64,000 nucleotides of DNA from Pseudopelobacter sp964542535 (GTDB lineage Bacteria; Desulfobacterota; Desulfuromonadia; Geobacterales; Pseudopelobacteraceae): NCBI GenBank assembly GCA_964542535.1, contig CAZIUE010000011.1:1-64000 (forward strand), read 5' to 3'. The position numbers and the translations under genes were made by a program. Shown here piece by piece: positions 44,425 through 53,613 of the stretch. The notes under the pieces are model-generated. The model saw only the letters and a list, made by a program, of their open reading frames with translations. It made no database searches and was not told where the DNA came from. The stretch's first letter is position 1, and each line of letters begins with the position of its first letter.

Positions 44425-45132
44425 ATGCCGGAGCTGATCTCGCTCAGGGAGATTCGCCGGGTCTTCGCCATGGGTGACCAGCAATTCGAGGCACTGAAGG
44501 GGATCTCCTTTTCCATCTCCTCCGGCGAGTTCGTGGCCATCATGGGCGCGTCAGGGAGCGGCAAATCCACCTGCATGAATATCCTCGGCTGCCTGGATCG
44601 CCCCACCAGCGGCAGCTACCTTCTGGATGGCCTGGACGTGGGAAACATGGCCCCTGACCGCCTGGCCGGACTTCGCAACCGCAAGCTCGGCTTCGTGTTC
44701 CAGGGGTTCAACCTGCTCCCCCGCACACCTGCCGTGGAAAACGTGGAGCTCCCCCTGCTGTATGCCGGCGTCTCCTCCCGGGAACGGCGGGAACGGGCCC
44801 TGGCGGCCTTGGAGCAGGTGGGGCTGGCGGGGAAGGAAAACAACCACTCCAGCCAGCTCTCCGGCGGCCAGCAACAGCGCATCGCCATCGCCCGGGCCCT
44901 GGTCAACGATCCGGCGGTGATCCTGGCGGACGAGCCAACCGGCAACCTGGACAGCGTCACCACCGAAGAGATCATGAACCTGTTCACCCTCCTCAACCGC
45001 CGGGGGATCACCATCATCATGGTCACCCATGAAAACGACGTGGCGGAGTACGCCGGCCGCAGGATCACCTTCCGCGACGGCATAGTCGTCAGCGACACAA
45101 CGGGCCAGGCATGGACTTCACCCAAACCCTGA
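44425..45132 (+). CDS. MacB/LolD-type ABC transporter ATPase
   Basis: A 235-residue ATPase: Walker A GASGSGKST, signature LSGGQQQR, Walker B VILADEPTGNLD. It lies 2 bases after macA. In MacB proper, ATPase and permease are fused; here they are separate genes, as in many homologues. The next gene overlaps it by 22 bases. Confidence 0.92.
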   Translation: MPELISLREIRRVFAMGDQQFEALKGISFSISSGEFVAIMGASGSGKSTCMNILGCLDRPTSGSYLLDGLDVGNMAPDRLAGLRNRKLGFVFQGFNLLPRTPAVENVELPLLYAGVSSRERRERALAALEQVGLAGKENNHSSQLSGGQQQRIAIARALVNDPAVILADEPTGNLDSVTTEEIMNLFTLLNRRGITIIMVTHENDVAEYAGRRITFRDGIVVSDTTGQAWTSPKP

Positions 45133-46337
45133 AAATCGCCCTGCGGGCCCTGCGCACCAACAAGATGCGCTCATTCCTGACCATGCTCGGCATCATCATC
45201 GGCATCGCGGCGGTGATCGCCATGATGGCGGTGGGCGCAGGAGCAAGCCACGTCATTTCCCGGCAGATCGCCAGCATCGGCAGCAACATCATCCTGGTCA
45301 TCCCCGGCTCCACCACCAGCGGCGGCCTGCGCAGCGGCAGCGGCGGAGCCCAGAGCCTGACCAGCGACGATGCCCGGGCCATCGCCGGCGAGTGTCCCTC
45401 GGTGGAGACCGCAGCCCCCACGGTACGCAGCTCCGGCATGGTCGTCTACGGCAACATGAACTGGTCAACCATCATCATGGGCGCCACCCCGGAGCTGTTC
45501 GACATCAGGGAATGGTGGACCAGCAACGGCCGCGGCATCACCCGGCAGGACGTGGAGGGGGCCGCCAAGGTCTGCCTGCTGGGACAGACGGTGGCGGACA
45601 ACCTGTTCGGTTCCGCCGATCCGGTCGGCAAGATTGTACGCATCAAGAAGATCCCCTTCACCGTGGTGGGGGTATTGGAACCCAAGGGGCAGTCTCCCCA
45701 GGGAAGCGACCAGGACGACACCGTTTTCGTGCCACTGCGCACGGCCCAGCGCAACCTGACCCGTTCCCCCTTCCCCAATACGGTGGGAGCGGTGCTGGTC
45801 AAGGCCAGGAGCGAGGATCTGCTGGAGCGGGCCGAGGAAGAGATCACCACCCTGCTCAACCAGCGCCACCGCATCACCGGCGACCGGGAGCCGGACTTCT
45901 CCACCCGTAACCTGTCCGAGATCCTGGCGGTGGCTGAACAGTCCTCCCGGGCCATGTCCCTGCTGCTGGGTACGGTAGCCTCCATCTCCCTGGTGGTGGG
46001 GGGGATCGGCATCATGAACATCATGCTGGTCTCGGTGACGGAGCGGACCCGGGAGATCGGCATCCGCATGGCCATCGGCGCCAGGAGGAAGGACATCCTG
46101 CTGCAGTTCATGACCGAAGCGGTGCTCCTGACCATGATCGGCGGCATCATCGGCATCCTGCTGGGGACCGGCGGGGCCATGGTCGTCTCGCGCATCCTTT
46201 CCTGGCCCACGCTGATCTCCACCGGCTCCGTCAGCATCGCCTTCATCTTCTCGGCCGGCGTGGGGATCTTCTTCGGTTTCTACCCGGCCAGGAAGGCGGC
46301 CGGACTCAACCCCATCGAGGCGCTCAGGTATGAATAG
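45111..46337 (+). CDS. MacB-type ABC transporter permease (FtsX fold)
   Basis: A 408-residue permease with one N-terminal and three C-terminal membrane segments around a large periplasmic domain. The family phrases KMRSFLTMLGIIIGIAAVIA and TERTREIGIRMAIGARR are present. With macA and the ATPase it should form a tripartite exporter that pushes substrates from the periplasm outward. The substrate is unknown. Confidence 0.92.
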   Translation: MDFTQTLKIALRALRTNKMRSFLTMLGIIIGIAAVIAMMAVGAGASHVISRQIASIGSNIILVIPGSTTSGGLRSGSGGAQSLTSDDARAIAGECPSVETAAPTVRSSGMVVYGNMNWSTIIMGATPELFDIREWWTSNGRGITRQDVEGAAKVCLLGQTVADNLFGSADPVGKIVRIKKIPFTVVGVLEPKGQSPQGSDQDDTVFVPLRTAQRNLTRSPFPNTVGAVLVKARSEDLLERAEEEITTLLNQRHRITGDREPDFSTRNLSEILAVAEQSSRAMSLLLGTVASISLVVGGIGIMNIMLVSVTERTREIGIRMAIGARRKDILLQFMTEAVLLTMIGGIIGILLGTGGAMVVSRILSWPTLISTGSVSIAFIFSAGVGIFFGFYPARKAAGLNPIEALRYE

Positions 46338-47097
46338 CACGCACCAGGCACCGGAAAGCGCCCTGTTCGAACGGGGCTTTCCGGTCCTGTTTCATGAACT
46401 GGACCACAACGGCACCCTGGGGCCGGTGACCCTGCTCAATCTGATGCAGACCACCGCCAGCATGCACACCCTGGAGCTGGGTGTGTCAGCCGGGGACCTG
46501 AAACCCCGGGGATTCACCTGGGTGATCTCCCGCATCCACCTGCTGGTGGAGCGCTACCCCCGGGCCAGGGAGGTGGTGCATCTGCGCACCTGGCCGTCGC
46601 TCAGGGAGGGGATCTTCACCTGCCGCGAGTTCGAGCTGTTCGACGGCACGGGAGCCCCCCTGGGGCGGGCCAGCAGTTCATGGGCCATGATCAGCCTCGC
46701 CACCCGCCGGCCGGTACGACTGGGGGGGAACCTGCCCCCCTATCCGCTGCTGGAGCAGAGAGCCGTGGAGGACGATTTCTCGCCGTTGCCGCCGTTTCCC
46801 GGCGCCACCGTGCCGGAGCTGGAGTTCCGGGTGCTGCGGGGCAACCTGGACCTGAACCACCACGTGAACAACACCGTTTTCGCAGGCTGGGCACTGGAGA
46901 GCGTCCCGGATGAGATCGCGTCGGCCTGCCTGACGGAGCTGGAGATCTCCTTTCGCGCCGAGGTGCTCTACGGCGAGACGGTCGTCTCCCGCTGCGCCGT
47001 AATGGAGTCGGGGGATGTCCCCTGGTGCCTGCACCAGATCGTCAACCAGGGCAGCGGCAGGGAGCTGGCCCGCCTGCGCACCCGCTGGCACCGCTGA
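46330..47097 (+). CDS. Acyl-ACP thioesterase
   Basis: A 255-residue FatA/FatB-like thioesterase made of two hot-dog domains. The second has the catalytic phrase DLNHHVNNTVFAGWALE; the first has RGFTWVISRIHLLVERYP. It releases free fatty acids from acyl carrier protein. It overlaps the permease gene by 8 bases, so it seems to belong to the MacAB-like operon. A role in lipid or lipopeptide export is an inference only. Confidence 0.9.
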   Translation: MNSTHQAPESALFERGFPVLFHELDHNGTLGPVTLLNLMQTTASMHTLELGVSAGDLKPRGFTWVISRIHLLVERYPRAREVVHLRTWPSLREGIFTCREFELFDGTGAPLGRASSSWAMISLATRRPVRLGGNLPPYPLLEQRAVEDDFSPLPPFPGATVPELEFRVLRGNLDLNHHVNNTVFAGWALESVPDEIASACLTELEISFRAEVLYGETVVSRCAVMESGDVPWCLHQIVNQGSGRELARLRTRWHR

Positions 47098-47185
47098 CGT
47101 TGTAACACCCGTGACTGGTGGCTCGTGACCAGTCACGGTTTTCCAGTTACGGCTTTTATTCCCATATCCCACGCAAGAAGGAACC

Positions 47186-47605
47186 ATGACCAGACACGAT
47201 TGCCCCCTGTGCAACCGCTGGAACGACGACAGCGACCTGCGCATCATCCCGCTCAAGCACTCCTACGTCACCCTCAACCGGGACCAGTTCTTTCCCGGCT
47301 ACGTGCTGCTCTTCACCCGGGAGCACGTCACCGAGCTGTTCCACCTGCGGCCGCGCATGCGCGGCGAGCTGATGGAGGAGGTGAGCCGCGTGGCCCAGGC
47401 CCTGCAGACCGTCTTCCAGCCGGACAAGATCAACTACGAGCTCTTGGGCAACATGGTGCCGCACATGCACTGGCACCTGGTGCCCCGCTTCGCCACCGAC
47501 GAGCTCTGGCCGCGCCCCATCTGGTCGGAACCGCATGACGAACGGTTCCTCTCGCCCGACGAATACAAGCGCCGCATCGAATTGATCCGGAAGGCGCTGT
47601 CATGA
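47186..47605 (+). CDS. HIT-family nucleotide-binding hydrolase
   Basis: A 139-residue HIT protein. The histidine triad is HMHWHLVPR, and an N-terminal CPLCNRW (two cysteines) may bind zinc. Members split nucleoside phosphoramidates or dinucleotides. ACGCAAGAAGGA lies ahead of the ATG. It overlaps the next M16 gene by 4 bases. Confidence 0.9.
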   Translation: MTRHDCPLCNRWNDDSDLRIIPLKHSYVTLNRDQFFPGYVLLFTREHVTELFHLRPRMRGELMEEVSRVAQALQTVFQPDKINYELLGNMVPHMHWHLVPRFATDELWPRPIWSEPHDERFLSPDEYKRRIELIRKALS

Positions 47606-48897
47606 TCAGGCCCCATACCCATACCCTTGACAACGGCCTGCGGGTGGTTTGCGTGGAGATGCCGCACCTGCACGCGGCCGAACTGGCCCTCTACCTGAAG
47701 GTGGGGGGACGCAACGACCCGGCCGGCAGGGAGGGGCTCTCCCACTTCCTGGAGCACATCCTGTTCCGCGGCACGGAGGAGTTTTCATCCTCCCAGGAGA
47801 TCGAGAACGCCTTCGAGGCCATCGGCGGCGCACCCAACGCATCCACCGACGCCGATTCCACCTGCTACTATTCCCGGATCCACCCCGACTACTATCAACG
47901 CGGCATGGAAATCTTCGCCTCCATGGTCATAAGGCCGCTGCTGGAGGGGATCGAGGTGGAGAAGCGCATCATCACCGAGGAGGCACGGGAGGACCTGAAC
48001 GAGAAGGGGGAGGAGATCAACGCCGACACCATCGTCAGCCGCATGCTCTGGCCGCGCCACCCCCTGGGCATGCCGACCATCGGCACCCTGGAGAGCATCG
48101 CCGCCATCAGCCAGGCCGACCTGGAGCGGCACCTGGCCCGGTTCTATACCCCCTCCCAGGCGGTGCTGGTGGTTGCCGGGCCGGTGCGGTGCCGGGGCGT
48201 GTTCGATGCCGCCGCACGGGTGTTCGGGGAATGGAGCGGCGTAGCGCCCTGCCCGCCGGCTCCGGCGACCCGGCGCTACGGGACCCCCCGGATACGCTTC
48301 GTCCACGATTCAGACAGCCAGATGACCATGCAGCTGGCCTTCCTCGGCCTGCGCCGGGGGGACCCGCGCTTCATGGCCCTGCGCCTGCTGCGACGCCTGC
48401 TGGCCGGCGGAGGGAGCTCGCGCCTGCACCTGCGCCTGCGGGAGGAACTGGGCATCGTCTACTCGGTGGAGGCGGCCATCGGCGCCTACGACGAGACCGG
48501 CTGCCTGGCCATCGACCTCTCCACCGCTCCCGAAACCCTGGGTCAGGCAGTCCGGGAGACCCTGGACCAGATCACCCGCATCATCAGTGAACCGGTGCCC
48601 ACGGCGGAACTGGAGCGGGTGCGGCAATCCTACGTCTTCGACCTTGAGTACAGCCGCGATTCCGCCTACGAGATCGGCGGCCGCTACGGCTGGGGAGAAC
48701 TGATGGGGGTGGTGCGCAGCATCGAGGAGGATCAGGCTGAGGCTGCCGGCGTGACCTGTGTGGACATCCGGGAGACGGCCCGGGCGATCTTCACGCCGGC
48801 CAACCTGCGCCTGGTGGCGGTGGGCCCCTGGAACGCCGGGATGAGGAGGGAGGCGGGGCGGAATATCAGACGCTTTGTCGAAGCGTGGGAGAGCTGA
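47602..48897 (+). CDS. M16 zinc peptidase, single subunit type
   Basis: A 431-residue M16 peptidase without a signal peptide. The motif is HFLEHILFRGTEEF, giving HxxEH, and the two half-domains are present. It resembles the PqqL/YmxG (mitochondrial processing peptidase-like) group. Its overlap with the HIT gene indicates a shared transcript. It is a third M16 gene, separate from the pair at 26.5-29.5 kb. Confidence 0.9.
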   Translation: MIRPHTHTLDNGLRVVCVEMPHLHAAELALYLKVGGRNDPAGREGLSHFLEHILFRGTEEFSSSQEIENAFEAIGGAPNASTDADSTCYYSRIHPDYYQRGMEIFASMVIRPLLEGIEVEKRIITEEAREDLNEKGEEINADTIVSRMLWPRHPLGMPTIGTLESIAAISQADLERHLARFYTPSQAVLVVAGPVRCRGVFDAAARVFGEWSGVAPCPPAPATRRYGTPRIRFVHDSDSQMTMQLAFLGLRRGDPRFMALRLLRRLLAGGGSSRLHLRLREELGIVYSVEAAIGAYDETGCLAIDLSTAPETLGQAVRETLDQITRIISEPVPTAELERVRQSYVFDLEYSRDSAYEIGGRYGWGELMGVVRSIEEDQAEAAGVTCVDIRETARAIFTPANLRLVAVGPWNAGMRREAGRNIRRFVEAWES

Positions 48898-49002
48898 CCT
48901 GTTTCGGGCATCATCAGATCATCAGACGTGCGAACGGGGAGCAGGCGGTCATGCCTGCTCCCCGTTCCTGATTCAGAAGGGTCACCGCGCCCCTCAGGGC
49001 GG

Positions 49003-49710
49003 TCAGGCCACCAGCCGGTCGCGGTCGAACTCTCTGCGGGTCTTGAGGATTCCGGCCAGAGCCGTTTCCAGCGTCTGGTCCATCTCCTGGAAGCTGACGC
49101 CGATGCCGGGCGGGTTCTCCATTCCCCAGGGCACCACCCGCCGAATGATCGCCCGGGCCGTTCCGCCACAGCGCGGAAACCGGACAGTCACCTGTTCGCC
49201 GGTCTGAAAGCGCTCTGCCCGGGTATCCATGATGAACGCCCCCCCCCAGGAGATGTTCAGGGTCACCCCCCGGACCTCCTCCCCCTGCCAGACCAGCAAC
49301 GTCTGGGCGCAGATGGCGTGCCTGCGGTGGGCGCGCAGTGCACGCGGGACGAACGCCGGGCAGGTTTTGGTCAGAAAATCGTTCAGGCTCCCGTCCTGAC
49401 GGGCGCCTCCCGGCATGGCCATGGGGACGAGGGCGCTGCCGATGGCCCTGACCCGCAGACAGGGGAAGAAGTTGGCCAGGGTGCAGGCAACGATCTTCTC
49501 CTCTCCTTTGGCCTTGACCATGGAGGGGAGGTCAACCAGCAGGCCGTTGTACCGTCCCGCCAGAGCCAAGTCTTCCGCCTGACGGAAGGTTTCGCAGACA
49601 ACGGCGCCGGCATGGCTGGCGGCAAGGCTCGCCGCCAGTGCCTCCCTGGTCTCCCCGCTGTAGGAGACGACCAGGATGGACAGGCTGCGTGATGCCGGTT
49701 CAGTACCGGG
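49003..49710 (-). CDS. PilZ-domain protein with receiver-like N-terminus
   Basis: A 235-residue protein. Its first half looks like a response-regulator-type Rossmann fold without a clear phospho-acceptor (ILVVSYSGETREALAA, then GRYNGLLVDLPSM). The second half is a PilZ domain with RAHRRHA (the RxxxR part) and NISWGGAF (the D/NxSxxG part), so it should bind cyclic di-GMP. The ATG at 49710 overlaps the transglutaminase stop by 11 bases, so translation is coupled; an ATG at 49749 is less likely. Confidence 0.85.
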   Translation of the reverse strand, partial: PGTEPASRSLSILVVSYSGETREALAASLAASHAGAVVCETFRQAEDLALAGRYNGLLVDLPSMVKAKGEEKIVACTLANFFPCLRVRAIGSALVPMAMPGGARQDGSLNDFLTKTCPAFVPRALRAHRRHAICAQTLLVWQGEEVRGVTLNISWGGAFIMDTRAERFQTGEQVTVRFPRCGGTARAIIRRVVPWGMENPPGIGVSFQEMDQTLETALAGILKTRREFDRDRLVA

Positions 49711-51178
49711 CATCGAGCACCTTGATATCGATCTTGCCGATAATGGCAATGATCGGCGCCAGGTCGTTGCGGGTATGCCCCTCGAAGAGCTTGAGGTGGG
49801 TCGGATCGGCCGGAAGCTGGTTGTAGGTGGGATCCACGCTCACCCAGCGACCGTCCAGCCAGCTCTCGGCCCAACTGTGGTAGAGAAACCCCTTCCCCTC
49901 CTGGGAGACCAGGCCGGACACGAAACGGGTGGGAATACCCGCTGCCCGGGCCAGGGCAGTGTAGAGCCGGGCATGGCTCTGGCAGTTGCCGCTGCGGGAC
50001 TTCAGGCTGGCCAGGGCGCTGCCGCCGTCGTCCAGACTGTCCTTCAGCCAGGTGGCGGTCCAGCCGGCCAGGGCCCGGGCCACCTCCGTCCGGCCCGTCT
50101 TGCCGTCAGCCAGAGAGCGGGCCTGCACCCTGATCTCCGGCGCGGCGGACTCGATCGCCTCGGCCGGTTCCAGATAGCGCTCCCCCGGCGCGGCCACGGA
50201 AGCATCTCCCTTGTCCTGATTCACGGGAAGCAGGGAGCCGGTCCGAACCAGGATTCGTCCCTCCCCCCCCTTCTCCACGGCCTGTCCCCCCTCCTGCAGC
50301 AGCGGCAGGCCATCACTCCAGCCGTTGATCTCCACGGACAAGCCGGTCAGCCTGGCCTGGTTCTTCAGTGAAGGAGTGGCCCGCACCAGGCTGAAATCCA
50401 GGATCAGATCCTTCCGCCCGATTGCCAGCAAGCCCACGAACGCCCCCAGGCTGTCCCGTTCCTCGGCCCTGGTAACCACCAGTCCGTCGCGCACCGATTC
50501 CATGAGCGTGTTCCCCTGCCGGTCCACCCAGATGTCGTTGTTCACGAAGGGGTAGAGATCGTTGCGCAGCTTCAGGGCGGGACGGCCGTCGGGTGTCCGC
50601 TCCTCTCCCTGGACGTCGATCCTGACCTGTTTGACCTTGACCTCCTCAGGATCGAGGGTCAGGATCGTGAAGTTCTTGCCTGGCGCGGCCCCCTGCATCA
50701 GCGGATAGAGGTTGAGCGCCGGGCCGGGATAGACGTTCTCCTTGACCCGCAGCACCCGTTCCCTGCTCCTGCCGTTGCTTTCCACCCGCACGCGCAGCAG
50801 GGAACTGCCGGCCTTGCCCGAGAGACGCGAGAACTGACCGTTGACGTTCTGCTCGATCTCGAAGGAACGCAGGTTGAGCCCTCTGCCGACCTGATACACC
50901 TCACGCGAGGTGGCTTCCTTGGAGAACCCCATCACCTTCAGGCTGACGCTGCCGTTACCCTCCATCCGGTATCCGTCCTCGGTCTCGGCGATCTTCTGGT
51001 GGTAAAAACCGACCCGCTCGTTATCAACGTAGATACCGAACCAACGCTCAGCCAGGGGCGGCCCCGGGAGCAGGACGGGCTGGGCGGCCCGGGACGGGAC
51101 GGATGCGGCAACGATCAGGACAAGGGCGAACAGCAGGCAGCGCGCGTATGTAAGCAGTGACACTCTCTTCACAGGCAT
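49700..51178 (-). CDS. Secreted transglutaminase-like protein
   Basis: A 492-residue envelope protein with a signal peptide (MPVKRVSLLTYARCLLFALV). The C-terminal transglutaminase fold contains the Cys-His-Asp triad: NCQSHARLYT, FLYHSWAE and VSVDPTYNQ. The first 300 residues are a beta-rich domain of unknown role. GGGGAG lies only 2 bases from the ATG at 51178 and 8 bases from an in-frame GTG at 51172, so the GTG may be the true start. It may act on peptides or as a peptidase-like enzyme. Confidence 0.85.
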   Translation of the reverse strand: MPVKRVSLLTYARCLLFALVLIVAASVPSRAAQPVLLPGPPLAERWFGIYVDNERVGFYHQKIAETEDGYRMEGNGSVSLKVMGFSKEATSREVYQVGRGLNLRSFEIEQNVNGQFSRLSGKAGSSLLRVRVESNGRSRERVLRVKENVYPGPALNLYPLMQGAAPGKNFTILTLDPEEVKVKQVRIDVQGEERTPDGRPALKLRNDLYPFVNNDIWVDRQGNTLMESVRDGLVVTRAEERDSLGAFVGLLAIGRKDLILDFSLVRATPSLKNQARLTGLSVEINGWSDGLPLLQEGGQAVEKGGEGRILVRTGSLLPVNQDKGDASVAAPGERYLEPAEAIESAAPEIRVQARSLADGKTGRTEVARALAGWTATWLKDSLDDGGSALASLKSRSGNCQSHARLYTALARAAGIPTRFVSGLVSQEGKGFLYHSWAESWLDGRWVSVDPTYNQLPADPTHLKLFEGHTRNDLAPIIAIIGKIDIKVLDARY

Positions 51179-51440
51179 TTCTCCCCGGGCCGGCGGCCCG
51201 CTTGCATGGAAATAAAAAACGCCACTCCAACACCCCGGATCATGGAAGAAGGGGCGGATCGGACATGGCGTGGATACATCATCCCTGATATCGGCTGCGG
51301 CAGCGCATCCTGCCGCGTGGCGTCGAAAACTGCATACACGCTTGTATCCCAATTCTCCGCCAAACACAATTTGAAAAAACAGCGACGACAAGGCCCCCAC
51401 CGGCAGCGGAAACGGATCGTTCAAGCGGCCCCGGCGGAGG

Positions 51441-52106
51441 CTACAGCAGCGGTTCCCGGGCCAGCCGCTTCATCTCGGCAACGGTGGCCCCGTAATCCTG
51501 GCTGCCGAATACGGCGCTACCGGCCACGAACACGTCCGCTCCGGCATGGGAAATGCGCGCGATATTGGAGAGTTTGACCCCGCCGTCCACCTCCAACTCC
51601 GCCTCGCACCCCCTGCGGTCCAGCATGGCCCGCAGGGCATGGATCTTGGGCAGGCAGACCTCGATGAAGCTCTGGCCGCCGAAACCGGGGTTGACCGTCA
51701 TCAGCAGCACCAGGTCCAGGTCGTCCAGGACGTACTCCAGACAGGTGAGCGGCGTGGCAGGGTTGAGGGCCACCCCGGCCCGCTTGCCCAGGGACCTGAT
51801 CAGCTGCACGGTGCGATGCAGGTGATAGACCGCCTCGGCGTGCACCACGATAATATCGGCGCCCGCGGCGGCAAAGTCGGGGATGTAGCGGTCCGGGTTC
51901 TCGATCATCAGATGCACGTCCAGCGGCAGGTCGGTCACCCGACGGGCGGCTTCCACCACCAGCGGACCGATGGTGATGTTGGGGACGAAGTGGCCGTCCA
52001 TGACATCAACATGGACGTAGTCGGCGCCGGCTGCCTCCAGGCTGCGGATCTCTTCCCCCAGGCGGGAAAAATCGGCCGAGAGAATCGAAGGGGCAATCTT
52101 TTTCAT
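51441..52106 (-). CDS. rpe: Ribulose-phosphate 3-epimerase
   Basis: A 221-residue TIM barrel that interconverts ribulose-5-phosphate and xylulose-5-phosphate. Conserved phrases are IAPSILSADFSRLGEEI at the start, HVDVMDGHFVPN, VNPGFGGQSF and VDGGV near the end. I chose the ATG at 52106. It is followed on the same strand by the transglutaminase gene after about 260 bases. Confidence 0.96.
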   Translation of the reverse strand: MKKIAPSILSADFSRLGEEIRSLEAAGADYVHVDVMDGHFVPNITIGPLVVEAARRVTDLPLDVHLMIENPDRYIPDFAAAGADIIVVHAEAVYHLHRTVQLIRSLGKRAGVALNPATPLTCLEYVLDDLDLVLLMTVNPGFGGQSFIEVCLPKIHALRAMLDRRGCEAELEVDGGVKLSNIARISHAGADVFVAGSAVFGSQDYGATVAEMKRLAREPLL

Positions 52107-52255
52107 GCAGTGGGACTCCCAGAATATAAGTGTATGAATCGTGTTACATCTCGTGTTTCCGCGGGTCGTGCTCGTCGGGTTCATGCCGCACCAGCACCTC
52201 CGTCACCGGGCTGCGCCAGGCGGCCGCTCACCCGCGAACAACGCTACCCCCGTGC

Positions 52256-53599
52256 TCAGCGTTTGCGCAGACGGGCAGCGAAGAAACCGTCCATGTCATG
52301 GCAATGGGGCCAGCTGCGCAACATCCCCTCCCCGGTGAACAGCTCGCTCCAGGAAGGGAAGAGTCGGTTCAGGTCTTCCAGAGTGCCGTCCCCATGCCGG
52401 ACAAGGAATTCCTCCAGCACCCCCTCGTTCTCCTCGCGGCTGGTGGAGCAGGTGGAATAGAGGAGCCGCCCCCCCGGCTTGAGCATCCGGAAGGCGTTCG
52501 TCAGCATCCGTTGCTGGGTCGCGGCCAGGCGGGTGACATCCTGCGGCCCGAGGCGCCACTTGGCTTCAGGGTTGCGGCGGATCACCCCCAGGCCGGAGCA
52601 GGGAGCATCCAGCAGGATCCGGTCGAAGGATTCGGCCGGAAACGGCGCGCCCTCCAGGAGATCGGCCCGGCGGGTGGCGATGATGGTGAGCCCCATCCGC
52701 CGGGCGCTGTCACTGATCAGGGGGAGCTTGGAAGCCGACACGTCCGCGGCCACCAGTTCGCCCTGGTCCGCCATCAGCTGGGCCAGGTGGGTGGCCTTGC
52801 CTCCCGGCGCGGCGCAGGCATCCAGCACCCGCTCCCCCGGTCGGGGGTCCAGCAGCAATCCCGCCATCTGGGAGGCCTCATCCTGCACGGCGAAGAGCCC
52901 CTCCCGAAAGCCGGGCAGGGAGGCGATCTGGTGACGCCCCGCCACCTGGATGCCGTGGGGAGAGAAACGGCACGGAGTAGCCCGGATACCGCTGTCCGCC
53001 AGCCGGGTGACCAGGTCATCCCGGGTGATACGCAGGGTGTTGGCCCGCAGGGTCAGGGATGGCTGCCGCGACAAGGCTTCGGCCAGGGCCTCCGCTTCCT
53101 CCGTCCCCAGCTGGTCGATCCACCTCCGCACCAGCCAGAGCGGGTGGGAGTGGCGGGCGGCGATAGACTCCGCAGGCAACTGTTCCGGATCGGGAAAGGG
53201 GATCTGGTTCCCCCGGCGCAGGTAGGAACGCAATACGGCGTTCACCAGCCCGCTGGCGCGGGGAATGGCCGCCTTGGCCAGCTTGACCGATTCGTTGACC
53301 GCCGCGGAAGGAGGGATACGGTCCAGGTAGACCAGCTGATACAACCCGACCCGCAACAGGATCAGCAGCTGCGTTTCCAGGCGGGGGAGCGGCTGGCTGA
53401 CCAGGTGGGAGAGGAGGTGATCCAGGGTTCCCCGGCGGCGCAGCACGCCGAAAACCAGCTCGGCGAACAGCCCCCGGTCGGGTCCGGACAGTCCCCCCGC
53501 CTCCAACTCTCGGTCCATAAGCTGGTCGGCGTAGCATCCCTCCCGCTCGATGCGCAGCAGGAGCGAACAGGCCGCCTGGCGCGGGTTGGCGCGGTTCAT
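52256..53599 (-). CDS. rsmB: 16S rRNA (cytosine-967-C5)-methyltransferase
   Basis: A 447-residue RsmB. An N-terminal NusB-like RNA-binding domain (about 1-135) precedes the SAM-dependent domain with DACAAPGGKATHLAQ, the catalytic-cysteine motif LDAPCSG and the second cysteine in YSTCS. It modifies C967 of 16S rRNA. I chose the ATG at 53599; a TTG at 53617 is the alternative. It follows htpX by about 15 bases. Confidence 0.95.
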   Translation of the reverse strand: MNRANPRQAACSLLLRIEREGCYADQLMDRELEAGGLSGPDRGLFAELVFGVLRRRGTLDHLLSHLVSQPLPRLETQLLILLRVGLYQLVYLDRIPPSAAVNESVKLAKAAIPRASGLVNAVLRSYLRRGNQIPFPDPEQLPAESIAARHSHPLWLVRRWIDQLGTEEAEALAEALSRQPSLTLRANTLRITRDDLVTRLADSGIRATPCRFSPHGIQVAGRHQIASLPGFREGLFAVQDEASQMAGLLLDPRPGERVLDACAAPGGKATHLAQLMADQGELVAADVSASKLPLISDSARRMGLTIIATRRADLLEGAPFPAESFDRILLDAPCSGLGVIRRNPEAKWRLGPQDVTRLAATQQRMLTNAFRMLKPGGRLLYSTCSTSREENEGVLEEFLVRHGDGTLEDLNRLFPSWSELFTGEGMLRSWPHCHDMDGFFAARLRKR

Positions 53600-53613
53600 C
53601 AGGGCCGGGGCGC

